Shown: positions 6,999 to 14,825 of the stretch, one piece after another
Position numbering within the stretch: the first letter of the stretch is position 1
Layout of the letters: the number at the start of each line of letters is the position of its first letter
NCBI GenBank assembly: GCA_027343785.1
Contig: DAHWKF010000119.1
Span: 1 to 19,276, forward strand
Length of the DNA: 19,276 bases
Direction: 5' to 3'
From: Leptospirillum sp.
Lineage (GTDB): Bacteria > Nitrospirota > Leptospirillia > Leptospirillales > Leptospirillaceae
Notes under the pieces: generated by a model
Told to the model about the DNA's origin: nothing
Seen by the model: the letters and a program-made list of their open reading frames with translations, nothing else
Database searches by the model: none
Translations under genes and position numbers: made by a program

Positions 6999-8656
6999 CC
7001 GCAAGATTCCCCGATGGCCGGCAGGGTCACACGGAACTCTGTTCCCACCGGACGGAAAAAACACTGGATCTCCCCCCCATGCTGCCGGGCAATCTGCTGG
7101 GCGATGTAGAGGCCCAGACCGAAACCCGACCCGTCCTTTTCTTTCCGGAAACGCTCAAAAAGGCCCGCGCGGATGTCTTCGGGAATACCCGATCCGTTGT
7201 CTCGAATCGAAATCATCACTTTTTCCTCCATCGTTTGACAGCATACCTGAATGGATTCTCCGTTGGGAGAGTGTTTGATGGCGTTGTCCACGAGATTGAC
7301 CAGAAGGCGGCGAAGCGACGGCCTGTCTCCGCGGACAACGGCGGGTTCCAGAGAGGTATCCGTCCGGAGATGTTTTTTTTGTATCAAGGGTTCCAGGCTC
7401 TGGAGCACTTCCTCCGACAGGAGGGAGATGTCCACCGGATCTGCTGTCGCGGGGAAGCCTTCGGTTTCCGCCCGGGAAAGAAACAGCAGGTGGTTGGCAA
7501 GATCGAGGAGGGCGCCGTTGGAGTGTCGAAGTTGATCCAGGGCTTCACCCAGTTCGGTCGGCGGGACGCCAAAAGCGCCTTTCTTGACCAGATCCAGCGT
7601 CAGGTCGGCCGCAATCAGCGGAGTGCGAATGTCGTGGGAGACTCCGCGGATCAGGTCTTCGACCAGCCTGTTCCGGTTGATGAGGGTGTCATTCGTTTTC
7701 CGGAGGTCGGAGAGAAGGGCGGCGCGAAGAAGCGCCGATTCCATGGCCGGAATGATTTCCCGGAGGATGGCTGCCGCTTCCGGTTCAGACGGTTCAAGGA
7801 CAAAGAGATAGAGGTGCGGCCAGAGGCGGTCTCCTCCCGGCATCCGGGGCTGGAGCGTGAGGCGTCCCACAATTCCTCCGGAAACGTTGTTGGCGTCTGT
7901 CAGGGGAGACAGACTGACCGGATCCATGGGGGACGGAGAAAACGGACGGCCCGACTGAAGGGCGAGGTATCCGGGAAGAGGGTCTCCCTCCGGCCAGAAC
8001 CAGAGAGACGACGGTGTTCCGAATGGACGGGATTTCCAGGATTCTCCGTCGGAAAACGCCAAAATGACCCCCCGGGCCAGAAGGAGCCTCTGGAGATGGG
8101 AGGAAAGTTGTTGAAGGAAGACGTCCGGCTCGGCTGTCTGGTTCACCTGGGCGAACAGTTCCCGAATTTTGGCTTCTCTGGAAAAGCGAATGCGTTCCGA
8201 CTCGACGAGTCCTTGAAGATGGGCTTTTTTCTGGATGGAGAGGGTCAGGTATCCGACCAGAATGAGGGACACGGTTGTGAAGAACCGGTTGGCCACGGCG
8301 ATGCTGTCGACGGCTCCTTCGGCCCGTGCATCGATGATGCCCGCCAGGACATTGGCGACCAGGGAAAGCACCACCACAAGAAATGTCAGGTCCGGTCGAA
8401 GGATCAGTCCTGTCAGGGCGATGGGGATGTCCAGAAGGATGGATGCGACCAGGCTTTGGGGGGTCCGGGCATCGAAGACGAAGATTCCGGTGAGGATCAG
8501 GAGGATCAGGAGAAATTTGCCGGTCCCCTCCTTCCTCAAGGTCCGGTCAACCCATGCCAGAAGACGAAAGTCAGGGATCCGGATCGGACCGGGACGTTTC
8601 ATTTTTTTCACTGTCCGGCGGGGATGTTTCATCGGAAGAACGGTTTTCGAGGACAT
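6995..8656 (-). CDS. Membrane sensor histidine kinase
   Basis: Up to 553 residues. Four hydrophobic segments lie in about residues 47-140, with a short helical linker after them. A region of GAF-like size follows (about 165-315), then HisKA with G-V-S-H-D-I-R-T-P-L (phospho-acceptor His341). The ATPase domain comes last: N box V-N-L-V-D-N-A-I-K-H-S (453-463), G1 D-N-G-S-G-I-P (486-492) and G2 G-F-G-L-G-L (511-516). The order of four spans, central domain and kinase core resembles the C-terminal half of KdpD. The start is uncertain: ATGs at 8656, 8632 and 8602 are all in frame and none has a convincing ribosome site. All lie within the end of the permease gene, implying coupled translation. 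Its last codons overlap the response regulator start. Confidence 0.92.
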   Translation of the reverse strand: MSSKTVLPMKHPRRTVKKMKRPGPIRIPDFRLLAWVDRTLRKEGTGKFLLILLILTGIFVFDARTPQSLVASILLDIPIALTGLILRPDLTFLVVVLSLVANVLAGIIDARAEGAVDSIAVANRFFTTVSLILVGYLTLSIQKKAHLQGLVESERIRFSREAKIRELFAQVNQTAEPDVFLQQLSSHLQRLLLARGVILAFSDGESWKSRPFGTPSSLWFWPEGDPLPGYLALQSGRPFSPSPMDPVSLSPLTDANNVSGGIVGRLTLQPRMPGGDRLWPHLYLFVLEPSEPEAAAILREIIPAMESALLRAALLSDLRKTNDTLINRNRLVEDLIRGVSHDIRTPLIAADLTLDLVKKGAFGVPPTELGEALDQLRHSNGALLDLANHLLFLSRAETEGFPATADPVDISLLSEEVLQSLEPLIQKKHLRTDTSLEPAVVRGDRPSLRRLLVNLVDNAIKHSPNGESIQVCCQTMEEKVMISIRDNGSGIPEDIRAGLFERFRKEKDGSGFGLGLYIAQQIARQHGGEIQCFFRPVGTEFRVTLPAIGESCG

Positions 8657-10571
8657 CGGGCCGGGACGAGAGCAGCGTGCGGGTTTGTGCGGGCATCTCC
8701 CGGTGGGTGTTTCCTGTGGGAGGCTCGATCTTCCAGATCATGACCGGAAGGGAAGATTGCCGTATGGTCGACTGGATGGAGCGGGACAGGGCCGAATCCG
8801 TATCGGTATACACTAGGGTATCGGCTTTTTGTCGGACAGCTGTGGCGACGATGGAGTTCGCCACGGAGCGGCCGCGCAGGAGGATGGTGTCGATCAGCAC
8901 ATCTTCTTCCACCCCGATCGCCTGGCATATTTCAAGCGTTTTCCGGGATCGCTCCTCTTCTTCGGGAAGGGGAGCGTGAAGGGGGAGAGAAAGAGGAATT
9001 TCGAGAACGGTCATCACGGTGACCCGCGCCTTGTCGGCCCGGGCGATCTTGATGACGTCACGGAGAACGGGGGAGACGCGATAGGGAGAGGTGGCGACAA
9101 GAATGTTCTTGTGGGGAACGGATATTTCTTCCGGCGAGTCTGGGATCTCGGTGACATGGACCCGATCCATGAGGGGCATTTTTGCCGTTTTCCGGAAAAA
9201 ATAGTAATAGGTGATACCGACGATCATCCAGATGGTCCCGAACACACGTCCGTATTTGTGGAACAGGAGGACCATCGCGAAGACGCCCCCCGTTCCGATC
9301 AGCCCGAAGACGGCCAGCAGGGGGATCTCCCGTCCCATTATACGGATGGAAAACGGAACCCGGAATGGGCGGACCAGGTCCGGTTCCTTGTTCCGGAGGG
9401 CGATCAGGGCCAGATGCGTCATCATGAAAGACAGCATCGCCCCATAGTTGTACAGGTCGGCCAGAACTTCGAGGTAGGGGAAAAAAGCCACGATGACGGC
9501 GCTCAGGCTTCCGAAAAAGACAATGGAGTATACGGGGGTTTTCCACCGTTTGGTTGTGTGCCGGAAGATCGGATGGATCAGGAAGTTGTTCGACATCGAA
9601 AAAGACAGACGGGAAACCCCGATCAGACCGGCGTTGGCGGCGACGGTCAGGATCGTGGCCCCGAGAATGGCGACCCACGGTCCGAGGTAGTGATGGACAT
9701 GGGGAATGAAATGGGCGATGCCGGCGATCGGATCGTTCACCCAGACGGTGGACAGAAGTTTGGGATCCATGGCCGACAGGGCCACGACGCTGATACCCGA
9801 ATAGAGGAGAACGGTCGTTCCCATTGTCAGAAACATCGCCCGTGGAACGGATTTTTGGGGATCCCGCGCTTCGGACGCCATCTGGCTGATGGCCTCGATC
9901 CCGATATAGGCGACCATGGCGACGGAAATCCCATACAGGAAATGGGGCCAGGTGGGGTTCGTGCCCAGGGAAAACTGGCTCAGGATCTTGGGGGCGCTGA
10001 ACAGGAAGAAAAGCCCCAGGATCATCAGCGACAGCTGGGTGAGGATATCGAAGCCGGCCAGAAGGAGGCTCAGCCGGGAGGATTCCTTGAGCCCCAGGAC
10101 GTTCAGGAGAATCAGGATCAGAATCAGCGCGCCGGTAAAGGTGACGTTCGCCTGGGTGTTGTTTTTGAGGATCGGGAAAAAATAGCCCAGATAAGGACCG
10201 ACCGAAAACGCGCTGATCGCCAGGGTGATGACGTAGTCGAGGAGAAGCGCCCATCCGGCGAAGAACGACCACCCGTCCCCGAAGGCCCTCTGGGCGAAAA
10301 GGGAGGAACCGCCGGATTCGGGGATGGCGGACGAAAGTTCGGCATAGGAGAGAACCGTGGCGACAAAAAAGAGGCCGGCGATAAAGATCGCCAGGAAGGA
10401 GGCTCCTCCCGCATAGACGGTGGTGACGCCGAGGGCGAAGTAGATCGACGAGCCGACGTCACCGTATCCCGAGGAAAACAGCGCACCCACGCCCACCACC
10501 CGCTGGAGGACCGTTTCCCTGAAACGGGAGATGGTTTTCCGGGTCCCGTGATACAGGCGAAAAAGAGCCAA
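8571..10571 (-). CDS. APC-family permease with C-terminal universal-stress-type domain
   Basis: 666 residues. Residues 20-460 hold about twelve spans of an amino acid/polyamine/cation-type permease, with the glycine-rich first helix G-Y-G-D-V-G-S-S-I-Y and the span-6 signature Y-I-G-I-E-A-I-S-Q-M-A-S-E. Residues about 486-614 form a cytoplasmic alpha/beta domain of the UspA type (K-N-I-L-V-A-T-S at its start). The usual ATP-binding G-x2-G-x9-G(S/T) pattern near its end is not recognisable. A Ser/Asp/Glu-rich tail of about 50 residues overlaps the kinase start. Translation probably begins at a TTG (10569-10571 on the minus strand), since an AGGAGG lies 8 nt before it and no ATG or GTG fits the conserved N-terminus better. 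The transported substrate is unknown. Confidence 0.88.
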   Translation of the reverse strand: MALFRLYHGTRKTISRFRETVLQRVVGVGALFSSGYGDVGSSIYFALGVTTVYAGGASFLAIFIAGLFFVATVLSYAELSSAIPESGGSSLFAQRAFGDGWSFFAGWALLLDYVITLAISAFSVGPYLGYFFPILKNNTQANVTFTGALILILILLNVLGLKESSRLSLLLAGFDILTQLSLMILGLFFLFSAPKILSQFSLGTNPTWPHFLYGISVAMVAYIGIEAISQMASEARDPQKSVPRAMFLTMGTTVLLYSGISVVALSAMDPKLLSTVWVNDPIAGIAHFIPHVHHYLGPWVAILGATILTVAANAGLIGVSRLSFSMSNNFLIHPIFRHTTKRWKTPVYSIVFFGSLSAVIVAFFPYLEVLADLYNYGAMLSFMMTHLALIALRNKEPDLVRPFRVPFSIRIMGREIPLLAVFGLIGTGGVFAMVLLFHKYGRVFGTIWMIVGITYYYFFRKTAKMPLMDRVHVTEIPDSPEEISVPHKNILVATSPYRVSPVLRDVIKIARADKARVTVMTVLEIPLSLPLHAPLPEEEERSRKTLEICQAIGVEEDVLIDTILLRGRSVANSIVATAVRQKADTLVYTDTDSALSRSIQSTIRQSSLPVMIWKIEPPTGNTHREMPAQTRTLLSSRPDVLENRSSDETSPPDSEKNETSRSDPDP

Positions 10572-10665
10572 TAAACAATCCTCCTCGCTACAGGGTGGAA
10601 AAAGACGGACGGACCGTTCCGGTGAAGATGGAATGCGGTTGTCGGTCCGGCCATCCCGGATCCGC

Positions 10666-12108
10666 CTAGAACATGTACGTCAGTTCCAGATCGACGGTAT
10701 CCATACTGAATATCGGGGCGCCATGGTTGCCCGGATTGGCGGAACCGGTGGCGATGCCGTAGATGTTCGAATTGAAGAGCGGCTGGTTGGCGTTGTCGTG
10801 CCGGTATTCAATCCGGCTGATCACGTTGGGCATGAAGTTCCACTGGAGATCGATCGATTCGTCGTTGATCGCCGTGGGAAGCCCCGTTCCCGTCATGAAG
10901 CCGTTCAGGTCGTAATATACTTCATAGCGCGCCACCACGTCCACCGTGTCGCTGATGTCGTAGCGAAGAAAGTTTTCACTGGAATACCAGGTGGCGGGCC
11001 CGATAGGCACCCCTCCGGCCTGGGTCGTGTTGAAAGCCCCCTGAGCCTGCCAGCCGTAGGATTCGTCGGTCACGAGCCAGAAATGTTTGAGCGGACCGAC
11101 CTCCACCACGAAGGCGCCGTAATTTCTCCATGTGGGGACGTTGGCGTCGGGGTTGGCCGAAATATTATTCGTGAACGGGAACCCCCCCGGATAATTGTTG
11201 CGAATCTGCGGGCCAAAAAGCCCCGTGAAGTTCAGGTTCAGCCAGGAGACGGGGTTTCCGACGTAGGCCAGCTCGAAATCCTGGAAGTCGCTTCCCTGGT
11301 CGTTTTGAAAGCTCGTGTTCCAGCCGTTGTTCACGCCGAAATAGATATTGTTGTTGGGGCTTGCGGCGTAGCGGAAACGGACGCCGGTGTGGGTATAGGG
11401 TCCCAGGAAGAAAGTGTATCCGAGAGAGGCCATCCAGTTGCCGGTCGGCTGGATGACTTCGAAGTTCGCCAGGGTCTGGTATTGTCCCGCGTCCATTTCG
11501 AGATGCTTTCCGGTATCGGGGATCCAGAGGTTGACGTAGGCCTCTTCCAGCCAGAACATCGACCAGGGCATGGTGCCGGTGGTCCCGTTCGAGGTTCCGC
11601 GGGTGCCGAAGAAACCGGGGTAGAAGTTCTGTCCGCTGGCCATGGCGCCGGGACCAAAGTCCGTGCGCAACACAAACCCGATCCCGTCGTCGTCGGGACG
11701 CCAGATTTTCAGCTGGGCCATGTTGACATTAAAGGAGTTGGCTCCGAAGTCGTATGGACGGAAGTTGGAGTAGCTCGCGTCGGTGGGGTTGTATTGTGCG
11801 TAAGTGTCGATGAACCCCTTGAAGTGGATGTTGGCCGACGGAATGAGCATGTCCGGAAGCGGCGAAGGGGTGGCCGGCTGTGCGGTGGATGCCGGCTGGG
11901 AAGTATCCGCCACGACGGGAGCTGACCCCTGTTGTCCTGTCGGGGCGGACCCGTTTGTTCCCGCAGAGGGGGCGGGAGAATTCGCGGGAGGGGGCTGGAC
12001 GGTGGAAGAATCGGCCCAGGCGGCAAAAGGAGTCAAAAAAGACAGTACGAGCGATGCCAGGACGGAGAAGGACCTTCCCGCGTTTCGTGAAGCCGGTTTG
12101 TGTTTCAT
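10666..12108 (-). CDS. Outer-membrane beta-barrel porin (BBP2/OmpL-like)
   Basis: 480 residues. A signal peptide ends A-W-A at residue 32. A Pro/Ala/Ser/Thr-rich linker (about 33-84) follows, then a long region of alternating hydrophobic and aromatic strands typical of a porin barrel. It ends in T-Y-M-F, and a terminal Phe is the usual outer-membrane assembly signal. The early barrel segment H-F-K-G-F-I-D-T-Y-A-Q-Y-N fits the BBP2/OmpL-like putative porin group. The substrate cannot be inferred. It lies 122 nt after kdpC on the same strand with no clear terminator between, so read-through from kdp is possible. The ribosome site before ATG 12108 is modest (AGGCAGG). Confidence 0.83.
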   Translation of the reverse strand: MKHKPASRNAGRSFSVLASLVLSFLTPFAAWADSSTVQPPPANSPAPSAGTNGSAPTGQQGSAPVVADTSQPASTAQPATPSPLPDMLIPSANIHFKGFIDTYAQYNPTDASYSNFRPYDFGANSFNVNMAQLKIWRPDDDGIGFVLRTDFGPGAMASGQNFYPGFFGTRGTSNGTTGTMPWSMFWLEEAYVNLWIPDTGKHLEMDAGQYQTLANFEVIQPTGNWMASLGYTFFLGPYTHTGVRFRYAASPNNNIYFGVNNGWNTSFQNDQGSDFQDFELAYVGNPVSWLNLNFTGLFGPQIRNNYPGGFPFTNNISANPDANVPTWRNYGAFVVEVGPLKHFWLVTDESYGWQAQGAFNTTQAGGVPIGPATWYSSENFLRYDISDTVDVVARYEVYYDLNGFMTGTGLPTAINDESIDLQWNFMPNVISRIEYRHDNANQPLFNSNIYGIATGSANPGNHGAPIFSMDTVDLELTYMF

Positions 12109-12230
12109 GGAAGAACGACCTGCCTTTCTTCTTGAAGTGGAATATGGGACACCTTCCCGTTATCCGGCCCGACGCCGCAAAAAGGTTTGCGACATTTTTG
12201 CCCGTTCGTGCCGAACCTTGACGTCAGGTG

Positions 12231-12836
12231 TCAGTTTTGTTTGAGCGCCAAAGTGTCGAGGGCCATGTTGAGTTTCAGGACATTGACCCGGGCCGTTCCG
12301 AGAAATCCGAACTGCGGATCGTCCTTGATTCGCATGACCAGGTTCCGTACCGTCTCCGGATTCAGTTTGCGGGCTTCGGCAACCCGGGGGACCTGGAGAA
12401 ATGCGTTTTCCAGGCTGATGTCGGGGTCCAGACCCGACCCCGAGGCGGTGACCGCGTCGACCGGAACCGGTGTTCCGGGGGGAAGATGGTTCTCCTGCCG
12501 GTAAGCGTTGGCGGCGTCCGTCACATTCTTGATTTCCTGTTTGGTGTCGGGGCCAATATTTGAAGGGGAGGAAAACGCTCCGTCATAGGGGAGCGGGCCC
12601 GATCCGTCAGGTGTCAGAGCCGCCGACGGGCGAGGATGGAAATAACGGGGGGACTGGAACCCCTGGGCGATCAGAGAGGATCCTACGACGGTGTTGTTGG
12701 CGTTTTTCACGAGGCTGCCCTCTGCCTGTCCGGAGAAAACCAGATGGGCCATGCCGGTGACTGCCAGCGGGTAGACCACCCCGCAGATAAACATCAGGAA
12801 AAGGGTGGCCATCAGGGATTGACGGGCGATTTTCAT
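12231..12836 (-). CDS. kdpC: Potassium-transporting ATPase subunit KdpC
   Basis: 201 residues, the usual size for the single-span accessory subunit that binds the KdpFABC complex and is thought to assist ATP binding by KdpB. The N-terminal membrane anchor spans about residues 8-32 (V-Y-P-L-A-V-T-G within it). The periplasmic part carries the family motifs G-S-S-L-I-A-Q-G-F (52-60), Y-F-H-P-R-P-S-A (65-72), S-N-I-G-P (92-96) and V-T-A-S-G-S-G-L-D-P-D-I-S. ATG 12836 has AAGGAG upstream. It follows kdpA by 58 nt. Confidence 0.97.
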   Translation of the reverse strand: MKIARQSLMATLFLMFICGVVYPLAVTGMAHLVFSGQAEGSLVKNANNTVVGSSLIAQGFQSPRYFHPRPSAALTPDGSGPLPYDGAFSSPSNIGPDTKQEIKNVTDAANAYRQENHLPPGTPVPVDAVTASGSGLDPDISLENAFLQVPRVAEARKLNPETVRNLVMRIKDDPQFGFLGTARVNVLKLNMALDTLALKQN

Positions 12837-12894
12837 GACACTCCTTTTTTGTCCGGTTCGGACATTTGGGTTTCCGGTTCCTTCGGGTTTTTCA

Positions 12895-14598
12895 TCAGAA
12901 CGCTATCCCGTGGATAAGGGAGAGGTGTTCGAGGATCGGGCCCAGGATCAGAGGGGGAAAAAACGTCAGGGCGGCGAAAAGCACCATAAATCCAAGAAGC
13001 AGGATGACAAAAAGAGGCGTGTCCGTCCTGAATGTACCGGCGTTTTCCGGGTGTGTTTTTTTGCGGGCCAGGGATCCCGCCAGCGCGAGAAGGGGGAGCA
13101 GCGGGAGAAATCTCCCCAGAAGCATTTCGAGACCGATCACGATGGCATAGTAGGGCGTAGAAACATTCAGTCCCGCCATGGCGGAGCCGTTGTTCGCGTT
13201 CCCGGATGCGAACGCATAAAGAACCTCCATGAAACCGTGAGGCCCCGGATTGTCGATCGAACTTTTTCCGGCCGGCAGGACCAGGGAGAGACCGGTCAGC
13301 CAGAGGACGAGCAACGGCGTGACCAGAAGGGAGAGAGCCGCCAGCTTGATTTCGCGGGATTCAATCTTTTTTCCCAGAAACTCCGGCGTCCGGCCGACCA
13401 TGAGACCCGCCAGGAAGATGGCCAGGATCGCCTCCTTCAGCAGCCCGGCGAACCCGACGCCTTTGCCTCCCGGCTCTTCGTTCAGAAACATATGGACCAG
13501 GTAGACGAGGACCGCCAAGGGATTCATGCTGTCCATGGCCCCGTCCACCGCACCGGTTGTGGCGGCGATGGTGGTATTGGAAAAAAGGCTGGTCTGTGTG
13601 ATGCCGAACCTTGTTTCCTTGCCTTCCATGTTTCCGCCGTCCAGCAATGGAGATGTCTGTTGATTGACGGCTGCGGCAGCCAGAAGAGGGTTCGGCATCT
13701 TTTCCGAGTATTCGATCACGCCGAGGCCCGCCAGGTAGAGCGCGAAAATCACGACAAAAAACACCTGTCCCTGGCGGGGACGACCGATCATCCGGCCAAA
13801 AAAGAATGGCAGCGAAAAAGTGAATACCCCCATTTCCAGAAATTCCAGGGTGTTGGTCAACGGCGTCGGGGTTTCATAGGGATGGGCGCCGTTGGCGTTG
13901 TAGAAACCGCCACCGTTGGTACCCAGATTCTTCAGTGACTCCAGAGAGGCGACCGGCCCGACCACGAGGGTCTGCTGGGCGCCTTCCAGCGTTCGGGCGG
14001 TGACAGTCGTTTTCAGCGTCTGGGGGGTTCCTTGTTCGGCATGGACAAGCGCCATCACAAAACACAGGGGGAGAAAGGCCCGGATAAAAAATCGGAAGAA
14101 GTCCGCCCAGAAGTTGCCGATGGTCTGGGTTCCTTCCCGGATGAAGCCCCGGATAATGGCAACGAGACTTGCCAGGCCGGTGTTTGCTCCGACGAACATC
14201 AGAAAGGTGATGGCCAGCATCTGGGAGAGGTTCGACAGCTGGGCTTCTCCCGCATAGGCTTGCCAGTTGGTGTTGGTGACGAAACTCGCCGCGGTGTTGA
14301 AGGCCACTTCCGGAGAAAGGGAAGGAAGATGCCGGGGATTCAGGGGCAGGCTTCCCTGGGCCCAGAGGACCAGATACCCTGCGACAAAAAAGAATCCATT
14401 CGAGACCACAAGCGTGGTGGCATATTCCTTCCACCCCATTTCCCGGTCGGCGTCCAGTCCCAGAAGACGGTAAAGTTTCCTTTCCACACCCAGGTGGGAG
14501 CTCTGGTAGATCCAGGCCAGATATCGCCCCACAAGGGGGGCGATCAGGACGATCAGTCCCAGGGATACGAGAATTTGAATCCAGTCATTTGCGATCAT
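12895..14598 (-). CDS. kdpA: Potassium-transporting ATPase subunit KdpA
   Basis: 567 residues, the K+-selective channel-like subunit of the Kdp pump. The four selectivity-filter loops are visible in order: V-T-N-T-N-W-Q-A-Y (about 107-115), L-G-T-N-G-G-G-F-Y-N (225-234), T-T-G-A-V-D-G (347-353) and N-A-N-N-G-S-A-M-A-G (467-476). The length matches the family (about 560). The start ATG 14598 is separated by one base from the kdpF stop (TGACATG), with GGAG in the kdpF end, so the two are translationally coupled. Unlike the common kdpFABC order, kdpA comes after kdpB here. Confidence 0.98.
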   Translation of the reverse strand: MIANDWIQILVSLGLIVLIAPLVGRYLAWIYQSSHLGVERKLYRLLGLDADREMGWKEYATTLVVSNGFFFVAGYLVLWAQGSLPLNPRHLPSLSPEVAFNTAASFVTNTNWQAYAGEAQLSNLSQMLAITFLMFVGANTGLASLVAIIRGFIREGTQTIGNFWADFFRFFIRAFLPLCFVMALVHAEQGTPQTLKTTVTARTLEGAQQTLVVGPVASLESLKNLGTNGGGFYNANGAHPYETPTPLTNTLEFLEMGVFTFSLPFFFGRMIGRPRQGQVFFVVIFALYLAGLGVIEYSEKMPNPLLAAAAVNQQTSPLLDGGNMEGKETRFGITQTSLFSNTTIAATTGAVDGAMDSMNPLAVLVYLVHMFLNEEPGGKGVGFAGLLKEAILAIFLAGLMVGRTPEFLGKKIESREIKLAALSLLVTPLLVLWLTGLSLVLPAGKSSIDNPGPHGFMEVLYAFASGNANNGSAMAGLNVSTPYYAIVIGLEMLLGRFLPLLPLLALAGSLARKKTHPENAGTFRTDTPLFVILLLGFMVLFAALTFFPPLILGPILEHLSLIHGIAF

Positions 14599-14599
14599 G

Positions 14600-14686
14600 T
14601 CAGAATTTCTCCGCCTTTATCAGCATGCCGAAAAGATAGACGCACAGTAAAATGACGACCAATGCCAAAAATATCCATATCATCAT
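14600..14686 (-). CDS. kdpF: Kdp complex small subunit KdpF
   Basis: A 28-residue hydrophobic peptide beginning M-M-I-W-I-F-L-A-L-V and ending with a short charged tail (K-A-E-K-F). Size, single span and position directly before kdpA identify it as the lipid-like stabilising subunit of the pump. Two ATGs are adjacent (14684-14686 and 14681-14683); either could be used, and GGAG lies about 10 nt before the first. The stop is one base before the kdpA start. Confidence 0.9.
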   Translation of the reverse strand: MMIWIFLALVVILLCVYLFGMLIKAEKF

Positions 14687-14726
14687 GTTTTCCGGTCTCC
14701 CGGGTGTCCGGTCGTTCCGGGCACCA

Positions 14727-14813
14727 TCAAATATTTCCAAGAAATGTCAGGTACAACCTCAGACCGGCGAAAACGCCGATCCCCATGATCAGCATCAACA
14801 GATTGTGTAACAA
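14727..14813 (-). CDS. Unrecognised 28-residue membrane ORF between kdpB and kdpF
   Basis: A TTG-initiated frame of 28 codons, beginning M-L-H-N-L-L-M-L-I-M-G-I-G-V-F and ending L-G-N-I. It would encode one hydrophobic helix with a central Arg-Leu-Tyr. It starts 12 nt after the kdpB stop, and a strong GGGAGG lies 6 nt before the TTG, which supports real translation. The gap to kdpF is 40 nt. The length equals that of the KdpF homologue, but the sequence is different (no M-x-W start, no charged tail). It may be a second small Kdp subunit, or a decayed KdpF copy. Inferred from context only. Confidence 0.55.
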   Translation of the reverse strand: MLHNLLMLIMGIGVFAGLRLYLTFLGNI

Positions 14814-14825
14814 GGTTTTCCTCCC

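Noticed and set aside
6363..8656. Naming the kinase/regulator pair KdpD/KdpE
   Set aside because: The kinase lacks the N-terminal KdpD domain, and the regulator has a LuxR-type HTH, not the winged helix of KdpE.
7079..10574. Two very long plus-strand open frames (7079-8743 and 8829-10574)
   Set aside because: They lie antisense to the kinase and permease, whose domains are clear. The plus-strand products are Gly/Asp/Arg/Gln-rich without any recognisable fold, as expected for shadow frames in GC-rich DNA.
10610..10649. 7-bp inverted repeat (CGGACCG / CGGTCCG) after the porin gene as terminator
   Set aside because: The loop is over 25 nt and the T-run is offset from the stem. Possible, but not strong enough to annotate.
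12176..12191. Hairpin CGCAAA-AAGG-TTTGCG between kdpC and the porin gene
   Set aside because: A short stem with no U-tract following on the minus strand. Not a credible terminator.
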